This document shows, in pieces, positions 1 through 10,000 of a stretch of 64,000 nucleotides of DNA. Origin of the DNA: Panax quinquefolius (Eukaryota; Streptophyta; Magnoliopsida; Apiales; Araliaceae); assembly GCA_020205615.1 (NCBI GenBank), contig CM035164.1, positions 124,847,537 through 124,911,536 of the forward strand, in the 5' to 3' direction. Numbering within the stretch: position 1 is the stretch's first letter; each line of letters starts with the position of its first letter. The notes beneath the pieces were generated by a model. That model saw only the letters and a list, made by a program, of their open reading frames with translations, had not been told where the DNA came from and ran no database searches. The position numbers and the translations under genes are program-made.

Positions 1-426
1 GGAAAATCTAAAGAAAATGGGAAACAGAGTGAGAAATTAGGGAAGCAGTCAATATACGATCTTTTCTCATCTATCCTCTCTGACCTCTCCTAGTAATTGA
101 CGTTTGATGTGACCGATAAGGGGAATTGTCTACTATAGCCGATAGATGCAGCCAATAATGGATGCTTCTTCTGTTCACCGTTGAAATCACCTCTTTGTTG
201 TAGTCTCTGTAACATTAAAGCCTTGACCATCTTTCCTTTTTGTTATAATTTTTTTATATATATATTTTGAGCCTTAGCTGCATACAAATACGAATTTGGT
301 TATGACTTTTCATGCTTTAATTATGAATTAATTAATAATATATAATTGCTGCATAATTATGACATCACATTTCAATTCTGGTTGATTCGACGGCCAATTA
401 ATGCCTTCCATTTTATTATGTTACAG
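1..426 (+). other. Probable intron upstream of the last exon of the ADH-like gene
   Basis: I see no convincing coding exon here. The stretch is AT-rich, has stops in all frames and ends in a plant-type 3' splice site: a T-rich tract followed by TTACAG at 421-426. The simplest reading is the last intron of the gene whose final exon follows. Earlier exons lie outside the window. Confidence 0.5.
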
Positions 427-608
427 AATACTGGTGGACATACATGAGAGCTGATGCCGAAGGTTTAGATGAGATTCGCAGGTTATCTGAGGCCGGAGCG
501 TTGAAGGTACCTGTGGAGAAAACTTTTTCAATTACACAAGTGAGAGAGGCCCATGAGGCCAAAGATAAGAGGAAAATAATTGGTAAAATTGTGCTGGAAG
601 TTGACTGA
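427..608 (+). CDS. Last exon of a zinc-type alcohol dehydrogenase-like / quinone oxidoreductase gene (RTN4IP1-type), partial
   Basis: The exon follows an acceptor at 426. Its complete codons run from 429 to the TGA at 606-608 and give 59 residues. Seen directly: it starts YWWTYMRADAEGLDEIRRL, has EKTFSITQVREAHEAKDKR in the middle and ends with GKIVLEVD. That is the C-terminal signature of medium-chain dehydrogenases/quinone oxidoreductases, in which this stretch completes the catalytic domain after the Rossmann fold. YWWTYMRADAEGL is the form I associate with plant homologues of RTN4IP1, NAD(P)H-dependent reductases usually found in mitochondria or plastids. Nothing upstream can be read, so substrate and targeting cannot be judged. 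The family is fairly sure; the RTN4IP1 subfamily is from memory. Confidence 0.8.
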
Positions 609-1070
609 CTGATCCAAATATATCCGCACAAACTCGTTTTAGGAGAGAATATATATATATATATATATCCAACCAGCCTTTTTGTAAATGGTTCTTTCAA
701 AAGTTGTTTGAAAGTGTGTTGGTCCTCTGCAATAATCAGGGTATTTTGTAATGCATAAGATATTCAATTACAGAAAATTTCTGAGCCTACATGTACAAAG
801 AAAGAAGCTAACATATGTCTGTGCGCACAGACTCAATTACACCAAAAACAGGTTAACAGTATAAAGAAAGGTAAAGAACCCTCATGACTGTTGGCATGTA
901 GAACCATTGGAATGGAACTTTTGGGGTATTGGAGTCTAATGGAATAAAAATATCATTACCCTATTGATAATTTGATCACACAGTTATTAGGTACATTACT
1001 TAGCTAGTGGATGAATATCTCTTCTTCATCTTTTTGCCTTTTCCAGGCTTTATACTTGTATTCATATATA

Positions 1071-1095
1071 CCACTCCACTCCACTCCACTCCACT
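1071..1095. repeat. (CCACT)5 microsatellite
   Basis: Five perfect tandem copies of CCACT, read directly. Confidence 0.9.
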
Positions 1096-1421
1096 AATAA
1101 GGTACCAACTCTATCTCAAGTTCAGGGGGGCCCCTTCTCTGGAAAGCCAAAAAAGTATTAAATTAATGAGATTTTTGCTATTTGTTCAGCCGTTTACATC
1201 ACATTTAATTGATTTAAGCCAAAACATAATAATCAGCCTAGAATTTATAATTTTGGATATCAATTCCCAAAAATTATATTTTTAGATATTTGTACTTCCT
1301 TGATATTATTTTAATTTCAAGTCTATCCTTATTATATAAACAATAATTATAATTTATATAACTTCAACATAATTCACATTTTAAAGTAATTATTTTAAGT
1401 TGCAATATACAGACTCACCTG

Positions 1422-1447
1422 CCTCCACCTCCACCTCCACCTCCACC
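1422..1447. repeat. (CCTCCA)n microsatellite
   Basis: About four tandem copies of CCTCCA in otherwise AT-rich DNA. Confidence 0.9.
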
Positions 1448-2436
1448 AAAATTACTTCAAATAATATCTTCAATAAAATATTACAAATCAAAATTGTGGT
1501 TACTATTATCCAAGTATTAATAAAATAAAATAAATTTTATTCCATTTATTTCTCTAAAAGTGTCTCATTATTATTATTATTATTACACAAATAACAAAAT
1601 ATCTTTTAATTTACTAGTATCAAAATTGTATCAGTATCAGAGATGCTATTTAAATCACTTTAATTAATTAAAGGGAATGGTTGGTATGGATAGAGCTCCT
1701 AATCACTTTGTCACACGATAGGGCTAATTAGTCAGTCCTACCACAAAATATCCGGCCCACTCAAATTGCGAATAGACCACTAGTGGTCATTGTCAGCCTA
1801 GCTGAGAGATAGGACCCAACCCAATGGGTTTGCCGGGTGATCCTGGTCCTGGTCAATTTCTCCATCAATAAAATGAAACACATGAAGCTGTATGCATGTA
1901 TTCAATTAGGCAATTGCATGGACCACCTCATTCTTACAACCCATGTGAAACTAACTTACCACTATCACTCCCTACCTAAACCCATACCCGTAAGTGCAGA
2001 CGCGTTACGTCTGTAATTATCATAAAAAAAATATATTAAGAATTTAATTAAATTTTAGAATTAAATAAATAAAATAATAAGACAGATTACATTGTAACAA
2101 AATCAAATTTATAAAGGTGACTGTCTCAAGAGAGCAATTATTTTCTATCATCTCCTTTATTTAGTAATATAGATATCCAAAAACTAACAATATTTTCAAG
2201 TAATTTTTACAATATAATATCAAATATTGTACGTACCTACTCTATTTCAAAATATAAAAAGTTTTTTGAAATTAATTATGAGTATTATTATGTCATAAGT
2301 ATTAGTGTTTAAAGTATTTATAATATTTATAATTGTATTAATTGAAATTAAATTCATAACTATCAGACATTCTTAAAAGTACCAAACTCGAAAATACCAG
2401 ACTGAACCCAACAACCTGCTTCAAATTGAATGGGGA

Positions 2437-2791
2437 TGGGGTTGTTCGATAAAATCTGAATTTGAATTTGAATCAATCTGAATATGAATTTAAATTTGAA
2501 TGGAAAAAATTATTTGATAATTGACATGTTGAAAGAATAACATATTTTTATTATTTTATCCCTCTAAAAAAATTTAAAATTATTATAAATTTATTTAATA
2601 TAATAGTTAATATTGTTAAAAAAAATCATTCAACTCATTCAGTCAAAAAAATAAAACTTGGTCATTAAGCTCAAATTATCCGAATAATTAATCGATTTAA
2701 CCATTTAAATATTTAAAAAAAAAATATAAACGTACTGAATAATTGAACGATCACCCATTCTACTATTGAGTGCTAATCAAATAAACCCCTC
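2437..2791 (+). mobile_element. hAT-like MITE, copy 1
   Basis: About 355 bp, without coding capacity. It shares the order of blocks with the elements at 4624-4975 and 6171-6511: a GAATTTGAATTTGAAT-rich left part, TTTGATAATTGACATGT, a TTTAATATAATAGTTAATATTG core, and a CATTCAG-rich right part. Ends are imperfect inverted repeats: GGGGTTGTTCGATAAAA on the left and the complement of ATCAAATAAACCCCTC on the right. I could not find a clean 8-bp duplication, so the superfamily rests on resemblance to plant hAT MITEs. This is the most diverged of the three copies. Confidence 0.6.
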
Positions 2792-3285
2792 AAACTAAAA
2801 AAAATATATACTTGCTACTTATGCTTTACCTCCACAAAAAGAAGGCTTTTATTTTTCCTTAATTCAATGCTTTTTGCTTTGATTTACTGTCACCCTTTTG
2901 TCTTTTTTCTGCTGCGAATAATATATGTTTTCCCTTCTTTTCAACCCACATTTTTTACTGGGATATTATTAATAGTACCAAATTAGACACATCAGCACTT
3001 TTATACTGATCCGTACACGTGTCAATAAATTATTAGCTAATCAGTTGGGTAAAAGACCAGAGACGAGCACAGGCCTAGTAATGCGATCTGCAGCTACTAT
3101 TACTAGGAGTATTTTCTACTACTTTTCACGCGCTCACGCTGCGCAGCTTTCTATGTAGTGCGTGGGAAGCATCTCTGCCAGCAAAGCTCTACGCTATTGG
3201 TATTCACGGTCAAAATAATCTCGACTCCACTCCAATAGTAACTTATTCAAATTTTGTTAATGTATATTCGAATTTAAATATAATT

Positions 3286-3541
3286 GCCAAAATTAAATAA
3301 TTATCCGGTACGTTTTACTGTTTTCATTATTCAACTTTTAATTTTTTAAATTATCTTAATTAATTAATTATTATTTTAAAATTAGACTATTCCGTTAAAA
3401 AATTAAACATACGTTAATTTTTTACCGACAAACTAATAAATTACCCACTGTAATTGACATGTTTTGTTGATTATACCATTTAACTTTTAATTTTTTAAAT
3501 TATCCCAATAAACTAATTATAATTTTGAATTTGTGTCATTC
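3286..3541 (+). repeat. Left terminal inverted repeat of the Pack-MULE
   Basis: Pairs with the complement of 4327-4594 with small indels. The repeat is itself built of two related units of about 130 bp. Each contains an AATTACCCACTG-like block (ATTATCCGGTACG in the first unit), a TTTTAATTTTTTAAATTA block and a CGTTAAAAAA block. Confidence 0.8.
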
Positions 3542-3838
3542 TTTTATCTCTGTCTTAGGACTATTAAATTGTTCTAATTTTTATTATACGTGAACGTAGA
3601 AAAGAATTTTTTTTTAATTTATTCTCTCTTTTCCTTCCTCTCATCTCTTTCTTCTGACTTCTTCCCCTTTTCCAATATCAAATAGATCTACGTATTTTCT
3701 CTCTAAAATTTATGAAAATTCCGATATTCGAGTACCTAAAACATTGATTTGAGTTTCAAAATTCAACATTAGATATAACGATGGAGTTCAAATCCCCAAT
3801 TAACAACAACAACAAATGAAATAAATTATGTTGCAGTA

Positions 3839-4179
3839 GATTTCCTCCCTCTTGTCAACGACTCTCAACAAATTATATCTTTGAACTCCTCTTCTTTACT
3901 CTGGATCGCCTCCACAAGGTCCACCTTTTCCCAATCTCTCTATATATCTGTGTATATATACACATGTGGACTGTGGTAATAATATTTGGTTAAATTAATT
4001 TTATTGGGATTATATTTATGATCTGATAGGAGTTTAAGTTTTTACACGTGGATACGAAGAGAATTCAGAGGCAGATGCAAGAGGTGATTGTTGCTAATTA
4101 CCGCACTTTCACTTTTGTTGTTGATGCATTGCTTTCCATTCGCGATGAAGTTTCGTCTATTGATAAACATTTGATGTCA
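3839..4179 (+). pseudogene. COG8: Captured fragment of COG8 (conserved oligomeric Golgi complex subunit 8), N-terminal part
   Basis: Exon 1 (3839-3918) reads DFLPLVNDSQQ and then, after a small frame change near 3872, YIFELLFFTLDRLHK. A GT-AG intron follows at 3919-4029. Exon 2 (4030-4179) reads [19 protein letters not shown] and continues with a block ending [11 protein letters not shown]. This matches my recollection of the N-terminus of plant COG8, including the ELLSFTLDRLHK and RIQRQMQEV motifs and an exon junction after LHK. COG8 is a subunit of the Golgi tethering complex for retrograde vesicles. The fragment has lost the start, is frameshifted in exon 1 and stops after about 75 residues where the host-gene match ends. 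It lies between the inverted repeats of a Pack-MULE, so it is a captured copy and not the functional gene. Confidence 0.85.
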
Positions 4180-4326
4180 GAGTACCTAAAATATTTTTAT
4201 TTTTTTGTTTTCACTTTAAGTTTTTTTATTATTTTTTGACACATAAGTAATATTTATTTTTATTTTTTACTTTATTTTCCAGAGCCACGTAGATAAAAAA
4301 ATTAGCGTCTATTTAATTTTTTTTAA

Positions 4327-4594
4327 CGAAATGATCCAATTTCAAAATAATAATTAGTTTATTGGGATAATTTAAAAAATTAAAAGTTTAATGTTGTAAT
4401 TAGTAAAATGTGTCAACTGCAGTGGGTAATTAATCAGTTTTACCGATAAAAAATTAACGTCCGTTAAATTTTTTTTAACGAAATAACTCAATTTCAAAAT
4501 AATAAGTTGTTTACTGGGTAATTTGAAAATTAAAAATTCAATATTGTAATCAATAAAACGTGTCAACTATAGTGGGTAATTCATTAGTTTTGCC
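4327..4594 (-). repeat. Right terminal inverted repeat of the Pack-MULE
   Basis: Inverted partner of 3286-3541. Its two tandem units (about 4327-4450 and 4455-4594) are nearly identical, each with an AATTTCAAAATAATAA block and an AGTGGGTAATT block. It ends TTAGTTTTGCC, followed directly by the target duplication. Confidence 0.8.
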
Positions 4595-4623
4595 AAATAT
4601 AATTTTATAATATCTACTTAGAT

Positions 4624-4975
4624 TAAGAAGATGTTTGATAAAAATTGAATGAATCTTAATCTGAATTTGAATATGAATGAAAAAAATTGTCTAATAATTG
4701 ACATGTCTGAAACATTTGAATAAAATATATTTTTTTTTATCAATTTACCTCTTTGAAAAAATTCAAAATTATTGTAGATTTATTTAATATTACTTAATAT
4801 AATAGTTAATATTGTTAAAAAAATTCATTCAGCTGTCATTCAGCCAAAAACATGAAATTTAGCCATTCACTTCAAATCGTCTGAACAAATTTTTATTGAA
4901 ATAAATACCTTGAATGGTTTGGCCATTCAATCTTAATCAAATCATCACCATTCAAATTAATCAAATAGCCTCTTA
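4624..4975 (+). mobile_element. hAT-like MITE, copy 2
   Basis: About 350 bp, same family as 2437-2791. The left end reads TAAGAAGATGTTTGATAAAA and the right end ATCAAATAGCCTCTTA, forming an inverted pair. The internal blocks TGACATGTCTGAAACATTTG and ATTCATTCAGCTG are shared with copy 3. There is no transposase. The duplication is not clear. Confidence 0.65.
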
Positions 4976-5896
4976 AATTGAATTTATCTAATTATACTTG
5001 ACACCGACGCGACTCGACTCATTTTTTTAATAAAACTACTCAAGAATATTTAATACATACTGAACTCAAAACTAAATTATTTACATTATAATATAATACA
5101 GATAAAATTAACTCAACCAATTATTTAGAATAATTTATATTTAAACTATTCATATTAATTCTCGAACATTGTAAAAAAATTTAATGAGATGGTAATGTAG
5201 GTAAAATAGTGAAGGAATTGAAATGGGGTTTACGTACTTAGTGGGGCGCGTGAACGGTTCATTATCGGTTTTCATGCAAATGAGTAGTGTTGCTCTGCTC
5301 TAGGAGAGGCCAGTCACGTGCGTTCAATGCATTGTTTGGATTCTTGTATATTAATTATTACACGGAGGAGTGAAGTGTACCAAAAACACCACCTCGTCTC
5401 TATCTGATTCTGACTTCCCATGTGTTGTGTTGCTATTCCCCAAAATACCCCTAATCTTGTGGTTTAACATCGAATATGACACTGGTTCACAAAAACGGCT
5501 ACTACTCAAAGTGGGCTCAGGAGGAGGAGGTCCCATAGAGACAATGAGATGCCATTTTCATTCACAATCAGAACAAAATGTCTTTAATACTTCTCCTCAT
5601 CATTTTTAATTGTACAAAATGTCTTTAAGATATTACTTCATCCTAGTATAATTGTATAGTAACATTTTTTTTAAAAAAATTAATATTTTTATAACACTTT
5701 TTGATATTTTCGTAAAATGACGTAAAAGCATCGGTTTCCTTTTTTTTTGTCCCCCATAATAATATAGATAATCAAGTTTGGTGGCATACATATACAAAGG
5801 TGTGTGTAAATTAAAAAGTGTAAAATAAATTAGTAGATAAGGAAATATATATATATATATATATATATAATAATAATACTTTATTCTTTCATAATA

Positions 5897-5931
<35 letters not shown>

Positions 5932-6170
5932 TTAAAATACATCAAAAATACAATTCAAATACATCAAACCTATTTTATAATAAAAATATATAAGTAGGAT
6001 TCACTAATTTTTTTTAATTTTTAATGTACTTGGGTGAGTTTCGTTATGGGTAAATGAGGAACTTAGATTTACTAATAGAGAATTATTTATTCTATACTTT
6101 TATTTATTTTTAAATTGTGTAAAAATATATTTAAGATATCTTTTCTGGGGTGAAGATAAAAGATGATTTA
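4976..6170. other. Intergenic, no gene seen
   Basis: AT-rich spacer with two (AT)n tracts. 5205-5600 is less AT-rich and looks single-copy within the window, but the overlapping short frames on both strands there (up to 79 codons) have no recognisable motif. Confidence 0.5.
5845..5931. repeat. (AT)n microsatellites
   Basis: Two AT/TA runs at about 5845-5869 and 5904-5931, separated by a short spacer. Confidence 0.9.
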
Positions 6171-6511
6171 GAGAGTGTTTGTTTAGAGTTGAATGTAGCT
6201 GAATCTGAATGGTTGAATCGGTCAGTGCGTTTATTTTGGTTTGAATGGCTGAATCGGTAAGATGGATGAGCTGAATGGCCAAGTCATATTTTTTTTAGCT
6301 GAATGGCTGAATGAAGTAAAAAAATATTAACTATTATATTAAGTAATATTAAATAAATTTACAACAATTTTGAATTTTTTCAAAGAGGTAAAATAATAAA
6401 ATTTTGTCATTCAGATGTTTCAGACATGTCAATTATCAAACAACTTTTTTTATTCAGATTCAGATTCAAATTCAAATTCAAATTCATTCAATTTTTATCA
6501 AACACCTCTTT
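6171..6511 (-). mobile_element. hAT-like MITE, copy 3 (inverted)
   Basis: Reverse-oriented copy of the MITE at 4624-4975. Reading the minus strand gives AAGAGGTGTTTGATAAAAAT, then TTTGATAATTGACATGTCTG and a right part rich in CATTCAG. The plus-left end GAGAGTGTTTG matches the inverted end AAGAGGTGTTTG. Non-coding. Confidence 0.65.
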
Positions 6512-7075
6512 AAATGCACTAAAATAGTATGTATATATAATTTTGTTCTCAAAACTATTTATTTTCATTCTAGATCTTGGGTGGGGGGCTTGGCATGAGA
6601 GGAACTAAAAGAATACCAACGTAAACTTAACTTTTTTTTCTTCTTCATGTAACATCTTAATTAATTTTGAGAAAGGGGGCATGAGAGGAATTAAAAGAAT
6701 ACCCAAGGAAATTTAGCTTTTTTTCATGTAGCGTCTTAATTAATTTTTCTCAAAAGTACTTAAAGGAAAATTCACTAATTTAAAGAAATAAAATAAAAAA
6801 TATTTAAAAACATATATATAAAAGGCGTGCTTAAAATATTTTATAGGAGACGAATTTATGATATTCTTAGAGAATTGATTTTTCATTTCTGTTGGACTAT
6901 TTTATATATAAAGTATTACATACATTACACATGATATAATTATGCAATGGATGCCTTGAATAGGATTTCCAATATTGAAATATCATTTATGCACATTTTT
7001 TTTAAAAATAAAATTTTAAACAATATAAAGAATTTAAATATATTGATGGTGTATTTGATATAAATTAGGTACCTA
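6512..7075. other. Intergenic, no gene seen
   Basis: AT-rich. A segment near 6575-6670 (TGGCATGAGAGGAACTAAAAG and what follows) is repeated imperfectly at about 6678-6760, a short local duplication. Nothing coding is visible. Confidence 0.5.
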
Positions 7076-10000
7076 TGTAAGATCCCAAATTATTAATAAA
7101 TGAAATTTATTTTCCTCTATTTATTATTTTGAAATAGTAAGGGTTGATTTGATTAATGTGGATAGTTATGGGTAAAATACATAAATATTTGAATAAGCAG
7201 TGGTTATAAAATATTCATTATTATTGTGGGGAATATTCGTTTGGTGGTGTGGAATATTAAAGATCATTGGGGAATATTCGTATGACTGGTAGCGATCTTT
7301 TGTGGGCCCCATAACGAAAAAAAACGATTGGATAAAGAAAGCGACAAATATAAGTTGTTTATAAATAACGGTTGTAGTTATTCTGATTAATCTTGTTGGA
7401 ATACCCGTGGTTAAAACACACTAATACGCGTTGTTGAGCAGTGGCACCGTATTGTACCAATTATTGATTCTTACGTAAGAAGGCACTTTTCAATAATTGT
7501 TACGAATTACTATTCAATTATTTTATTTTATTGGTTCAATAATTCTTTGCATTGATATTTTATATTACTTGTTGTTTGATAAATTGTCATTACACGGTAT
7601 TTTTTCATTATCGAAGCAATAATTCATATTATCTGAATAATATTATTAGATAACATTATTAGCGATGTCTAAAAAGTTACATCAGGAGAGGTTTGGTCAC
7701 CTAATTGCTACCAGAGTGGAGAAATTCTTATTGGAAAGCTCCTCTTCTCACAGAACTACACAGTTGCGATCTTGTGATTATGTAATATTAATTGTGAATA
7801 ATTAATTATTGATTTATATGATGAGGAAAATATTGATTTTATGTGGATATAGATGGAGAAATTTTTTAAAATGACAATTGTTGAAAATTAATATTTTATC
7901 TTTTTACGATAAAATAATTCATTTAAATATATTATTTTAATAATATATTAACGGTGATATTTTTATAATGAATGTGGGATATATGAGTATATGAGGATGA
8001 AGAGTATTTTTTTGGCATTAAATGTTTAACACATATTTTGTGTGTTGGTGGACACAATTATTAAATAGAAATTTGATTATAAACTTGTAAAATCGCTTGG
8101 TTTATGGATTTCGGTCAATTTACATTTGGAATTTGGAAAAACTTTCTTACGCAAAGTTTTAGAGAATTGAATTTCCTATAAAAAGTTGCGAGATTCAAAT
8201 TTTCCGATAAAAGGGCTATTTATTATATTATGAATTATTGAAGTTCAAGAAACTCAAAATAATTGATTTTTGGAAGTTTAAAATATTTAAAATAGGAAAA
8301 ACGTTTTTGGTGATTTGAGTGTGGTTCTTGCATGTGTTTTAATAGCTGAATTCAGATTCTTGGTGCATAGAAAGTTTTGGAAATAATAATAATATTATTA
8401 TATTAAATTTTCTGTTTTGGTGTTCTAAGCATTTTCGTAAAAATAGTGTGCTTAGGTTAGAATTGAAAATCACACCAGAAACTGAAGTTTTCTCTCTCTA
8501 TATTATCGAGCGTATTCTTGTGAGTATTTTGAGTATATTTTGAGTATTATTACTTACGATTGCGGTGCAAGTTCAAGTCATAGCTTTATATCAGATGTTT
8601 ATTTAAGTCTTGATCTTTCGAGGTAAGATATGTTATTTTATTCGAAAATGATATTATTTCTTCAATATCATTATCTTGAAATATTGGTTGGAAATTTTAT
8701 CAAATTTGGAACTTTTTCATATCGGGTTTACTTATTCATGATTCTTATTCACGAGTTCAATGAAGCGTGATGATGTTTTTGAGAAATTTCTATCTTTTGG
8801 TGTCAGATTCTTATTCACGATATCTGGCACTATTCATGTAAGACCCCAACTTATTATTAATGAAATTTAATTTTCTCTATTTATTATTTTGAAATAGTAA
8901 GGGTTGATTTGATTAATGTGGATAGTTAGGGGTAAAATCATAAATATTTCAAAATAAGCAAGTGGTTATAAAATATTCATTGTTGTTAGGGGAATATTCG
9001 TTTGTGGGTGGAATATTAAATGCTTTGTCGGGGAATATTAAATGCGACGGTAGCGACCATGTGTGGGCCCCATAACGGAAAAACGATTGGATGAAGAAAA
9101 CGACAAATATAAGTTGTTTAAAAATAACGGTTGTAGTTATTCTGATTAATATTTGTTAAAATACTTTTGGTGGTTAAAACACACGGTTTAGCTGCACCAT
9201 ATTGCACCAATTATTGATTCTTACGTGAAGGCACTACTCAATAATGGTTACGATAATTCTTCATTCGATTTTTTATTGATTTAATAATTGCTTTGCGTTG
9301 ATATTTTATATTCTTGTTGTTTGATAATTGTCATTACACAATATTTTCATTATCGAAGCAATAATTCATATTATCTGAATAATATTATTAGATAACATTA
9401 TTGGCAATGTCTAGAAAGTTACATCTAAGGAGAGTTTGGTCACCTAATTGCAGCGATGAAGAAGAAATTCTTATTGGAAAGCCCTCTTTCACAGGAAGCG
9501 CACGGTTGTCGATATTGTGATTTTATAATATTATTTGTGAATAATTAATTATTGATTCATATGATAAGGAAAATATTGATTTTATGTGGATATAGATGGA
9601 GAAAATTTTAATGTGACAATTGTTGAAAATTGAAATTTTATCTTTTACGATAAAATAATTTATTTAAATATATTATTATATTATAATAATATAATAATGG
9701 TGATATTTTTACAACGAATGTGGGATATATGAGTATCTGAGGAGGAAGAGTATTTTTGTTGCAATAAATATTTAAAACATGTTAAAAACATGTCGATTGG
9801 ACCCCATTTATTGGTTGAAATTTGATTATAGTCATGTAAAATCGCTTGGTTTGTGGATTTCGGTCAATTTACATTTGGAATTTGGAAAAACTTTCTTCTG
9901 CAAAGTTGTAGAGAATTGAATTTTCTATAAAAACACGCGATTTTGAATTTTCTGATAAAAGGCTATTTATTATTATGAATTATTGAAGTTCAAGTTAAAA

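Larger units (their letters stand above)
609..2436. other. Intergenic, no gene seen
   Basis: AT-rich intergenic DNA that begins with the 3' UTR of the ADH-like gene. It contains a (TA)n run near 651-668, a five-copy CCACT microsatellite at 1071-1095 and a CCTCCA microsatellite at 1422-1447. The 92-codon open frame at 1007-1285 crosses the CCACT repeat and has no recognisable protein features. Confidence 0.6.
3286..4594 (+). mobile_element. Pack-MULE-type transposon (Mutator superfamily) carrying a COG8 fragment
   Basis: A 1309-bp element delimited by a perfect 10-bp direct repeat, AAATATAATT, at 3276-3285 and 4595-4604. Mutator elements make 8-10 bp (typically 9-bp) duplications. Its ends are long inverted repeats of about 250-270 bp (3286-3541 against the complement of 4327-4594), starting G(C/G)CAAAA(T/C)TAA. 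No transposase is encoded. The interior carries two exons and the intron of a host gene (3839-4179). Long terminal inverted repeats, a 9-10 bp duplication and a captured intron-containing gene piece are together diagnostic of a Pack-MULE. The element sits 20 bp left of a hAT-like MITE. Confidence 0.82.

Noticed and set aside
1007..1285. Open frame of 92 codons
   Set aside because: It crosses a CCACT microsatellite, has no recognisable motif and lies in AT-rich intergenic DNA.
5351..5609. Overlapping small open frames on both strands
   Set aside because: Short, low-complexity products with no supporting splice sites or family resemblance; treated as chance.
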